Assembly (NCBI GenBank): GCA_037074765.1
Contig: JBAMDO010000106.1
Location: 1-64,000, forward strand
Reading direction: 5' to 3'
Length of the DNA stretch: 64,000 nt
Source: Mansonella perstans
Lineage: Eukaryota; Nematoda; Chromadorea; Rhabditida; Onchocercidae
The first letter of the stretch is position 1, and each line of letters starts with the position of its first letter. Of the stretch, positions 63,128-64,000 are shown one piece after another. Below the pieces are notes generated by a model that was not told where the DNA came from, made no database searches, and worked only from the letters and a program-made list of their open reading frames with translations. A program made the position numbers and the translations under genes.

Positions 63128-63622
63128 TATTCCTCCTCGTCCGATTAGTGGTATAATATTCTGTGGAATAAAATCAGTATCTCAGAAGGAATAGAGGAAA
63201 TCATCTGGAAGTAAGGTCTTCAAATTAGGAAGCAAATAATTTGTACATGAATTGGAATTGATTCAATACATTCTTGTATAGGAGATGCTGATTTCAGTGA
63301 TGATATAGAGTAAACAAAGGTTTGATTGGCAATTATCAAAATGTATGAACAGATTAGCTTTTTTGCTTATCCGTTATATAATATCTTATGCAATACTTGT
63401 GTTAATCACTATGATAAGAGGCAGTGTCGTTATGTATTTAAGAGGTCATTGTTTTACGCAATCAGTTTCATTTGGCAGTTAAAATCTTACTAAATTCTAT
63501 TAAGTACTGGAATCTGTCTTCGCTTTAATGAACTGAAAACATTTCGGGAGATTTAATCAGAACTTCATCTTGATTTCGGCTTAATACTCTTATTTTCTAT
63601 AATTTTAATTATTGTTGTTTAG
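63128..63622. other. Short intergenic or intronic region
   Basis: Contains an acceptor-like TTGTATAG followed by GAGATGCTGATTTCAG at about 63281-63310. This segment could be a last exon (DADFSDDIE and stop) for the alternative frame of the 63.07 kb exon. Nothing else is supported. Confidence 0.3.
63167..63172 (+). terminator. Possible polyadenylation signal
   Basis: AATAAA lies 40 bases after the TAA of the spliced small membrane-protein model ending at 63127. Confidence 0.35.
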
Positions 63623-63748
63623 GTCTTGCTCACTTATAAACAAAAATTTGATGCCTTGGTGACCAGAAATTTTACAACGGTGATTGCGGATGATATGTAC
63701 AACCCATTGGTTCACGTAGTTTGCAAAAAAGAAATTTTCATCTACTAA
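63623..63748 (+). CDS. Coding exon resembling exocyst subunit Sec15/EXOC6 (partial)
   Basis: After a good acceptor (TTGTTGTTTAG) the plus frame reads LLTYKQKFDALVTRNF, then TTVIADDMYNPLVH. A long helix ending in an acidic residue plus Y-x-P is the pattern of the Sec15 mid region, where a DNYxPI motif precedes the folded C-terminal domain. The frame either ends at TAA 63746-63748 or, more likely, splices at a gtagtt donor after 63715, continuing beyond the window. Upstream exons that would encode the N-terminal half of Sec15 are not seen in the preceding 3 kb, so this could be a gene fragment. The family assignment is tentative and made from short motifs only. Confidence 0.4.
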   Translation, partial: VLLTYKQKFDALVTRNFTTVIADDMYNPLVHVVCKKEIFIY

Positions 63749-64000
63749 CTGATCTATGTCTGTTCTGCGGCTTGAGCTAGAATCCTGGTTCTCCGAGTTA
63801 TTTGCCTATTCTTGACAGTAGGCATGTTTCTGTTTCACGATCGCAGTTTGTTTTTTCACATTTGATATATATGCTGCATACATCACAGTTTGTAACTATA
63901 TGTTGGGCTATCTTTTCTTGTCTTAAAAGTATTAATTATTGTGCCTTGTAAACTTCATAGTGCTTCAATTTCAAATTTTGCAAGAATTAATAAATTTTTG
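63749..64000. other. Window end, no gene seen
   Basis: AT-rich sequence, probably intron or intergenic sequence following the 63.62 kb exon. No acceptor with a clear following frame was found before the window ends. Confidence 0.4.

Overview
This 64 kb window looks like nuclear DNA of a parasitic nematode, most likely clade III (Spirurina, filaria-like). The reasons are: very AT-rich sequence full of A and T homopolymer tracts; multi-exon genes with short introns and TTTCAG-type acceptors; a protein tyrosine phosphatase of the compact nematode type; and a BEL/Pao retroelement gag remnant. The species cannot be named from the sequence. No bacterial, viral or CRISPR locus was found. All gene models were assembled by hand by reading splice sites and checking that exon phases join.

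Layout. Positions 1-34600 are a gene-poor AT-rich stretch. It holds a decayed BEL/Pao gag (DUF1759-like) fragment, a fold-back element, several minisatellites, CA microsatellites and a few short candidate exons I cannot confirm. From 34.6 to 49.8 kb there are three plus-strand genes: an unrecognised secreted Cys/Pro-rich, polyglutamine protein (35107-38388); an intact cytosolic-type protein tyrosine phosphatase (39462-43078); and a 16-exon orthologue of C9orf72 (44661-49821; ALFA-1 in C. elegans) carrying a roughly 250-residue Ser/Thr/Asp/Glu-rich insertion in its longin domain. From 51.1 to 58.9 kb the genes lie on the minus strand: SPATA20 (thioredoxin-like plus six-hairpin glycosidase-like fold, 58899-54022), a possible 46-residue protein (53662-53130) and an 81-residue single-pass membrane protein (52290-51100). 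The last two are split over small exons and are invisible to simple ORF calling. The three share orientation with gaps of about 0.4 and 0.8 kb, so an operon is possible.

The right end has a 225-bp tandem array (about 59.37-60.22 kb) directly upstream of SPATA20. Beyond it are a small plus-strand membrane-protein gene at 62.56-63.13 kb and a well-formed exon at 63.62 kb that resembles the exocyst subunit Sec15/EXOC6.

The most noteworthy points are: loss of the first cysteine of the SPATA20 CxxC motif (SHWC instead of CHWC); the large longin insertion in the C9orf72 orthologue; the two tiny split genes; one exon near 63.07 kb that is open in two frames, each with plausible splicing; and the nested tandem array beside SPATA20.
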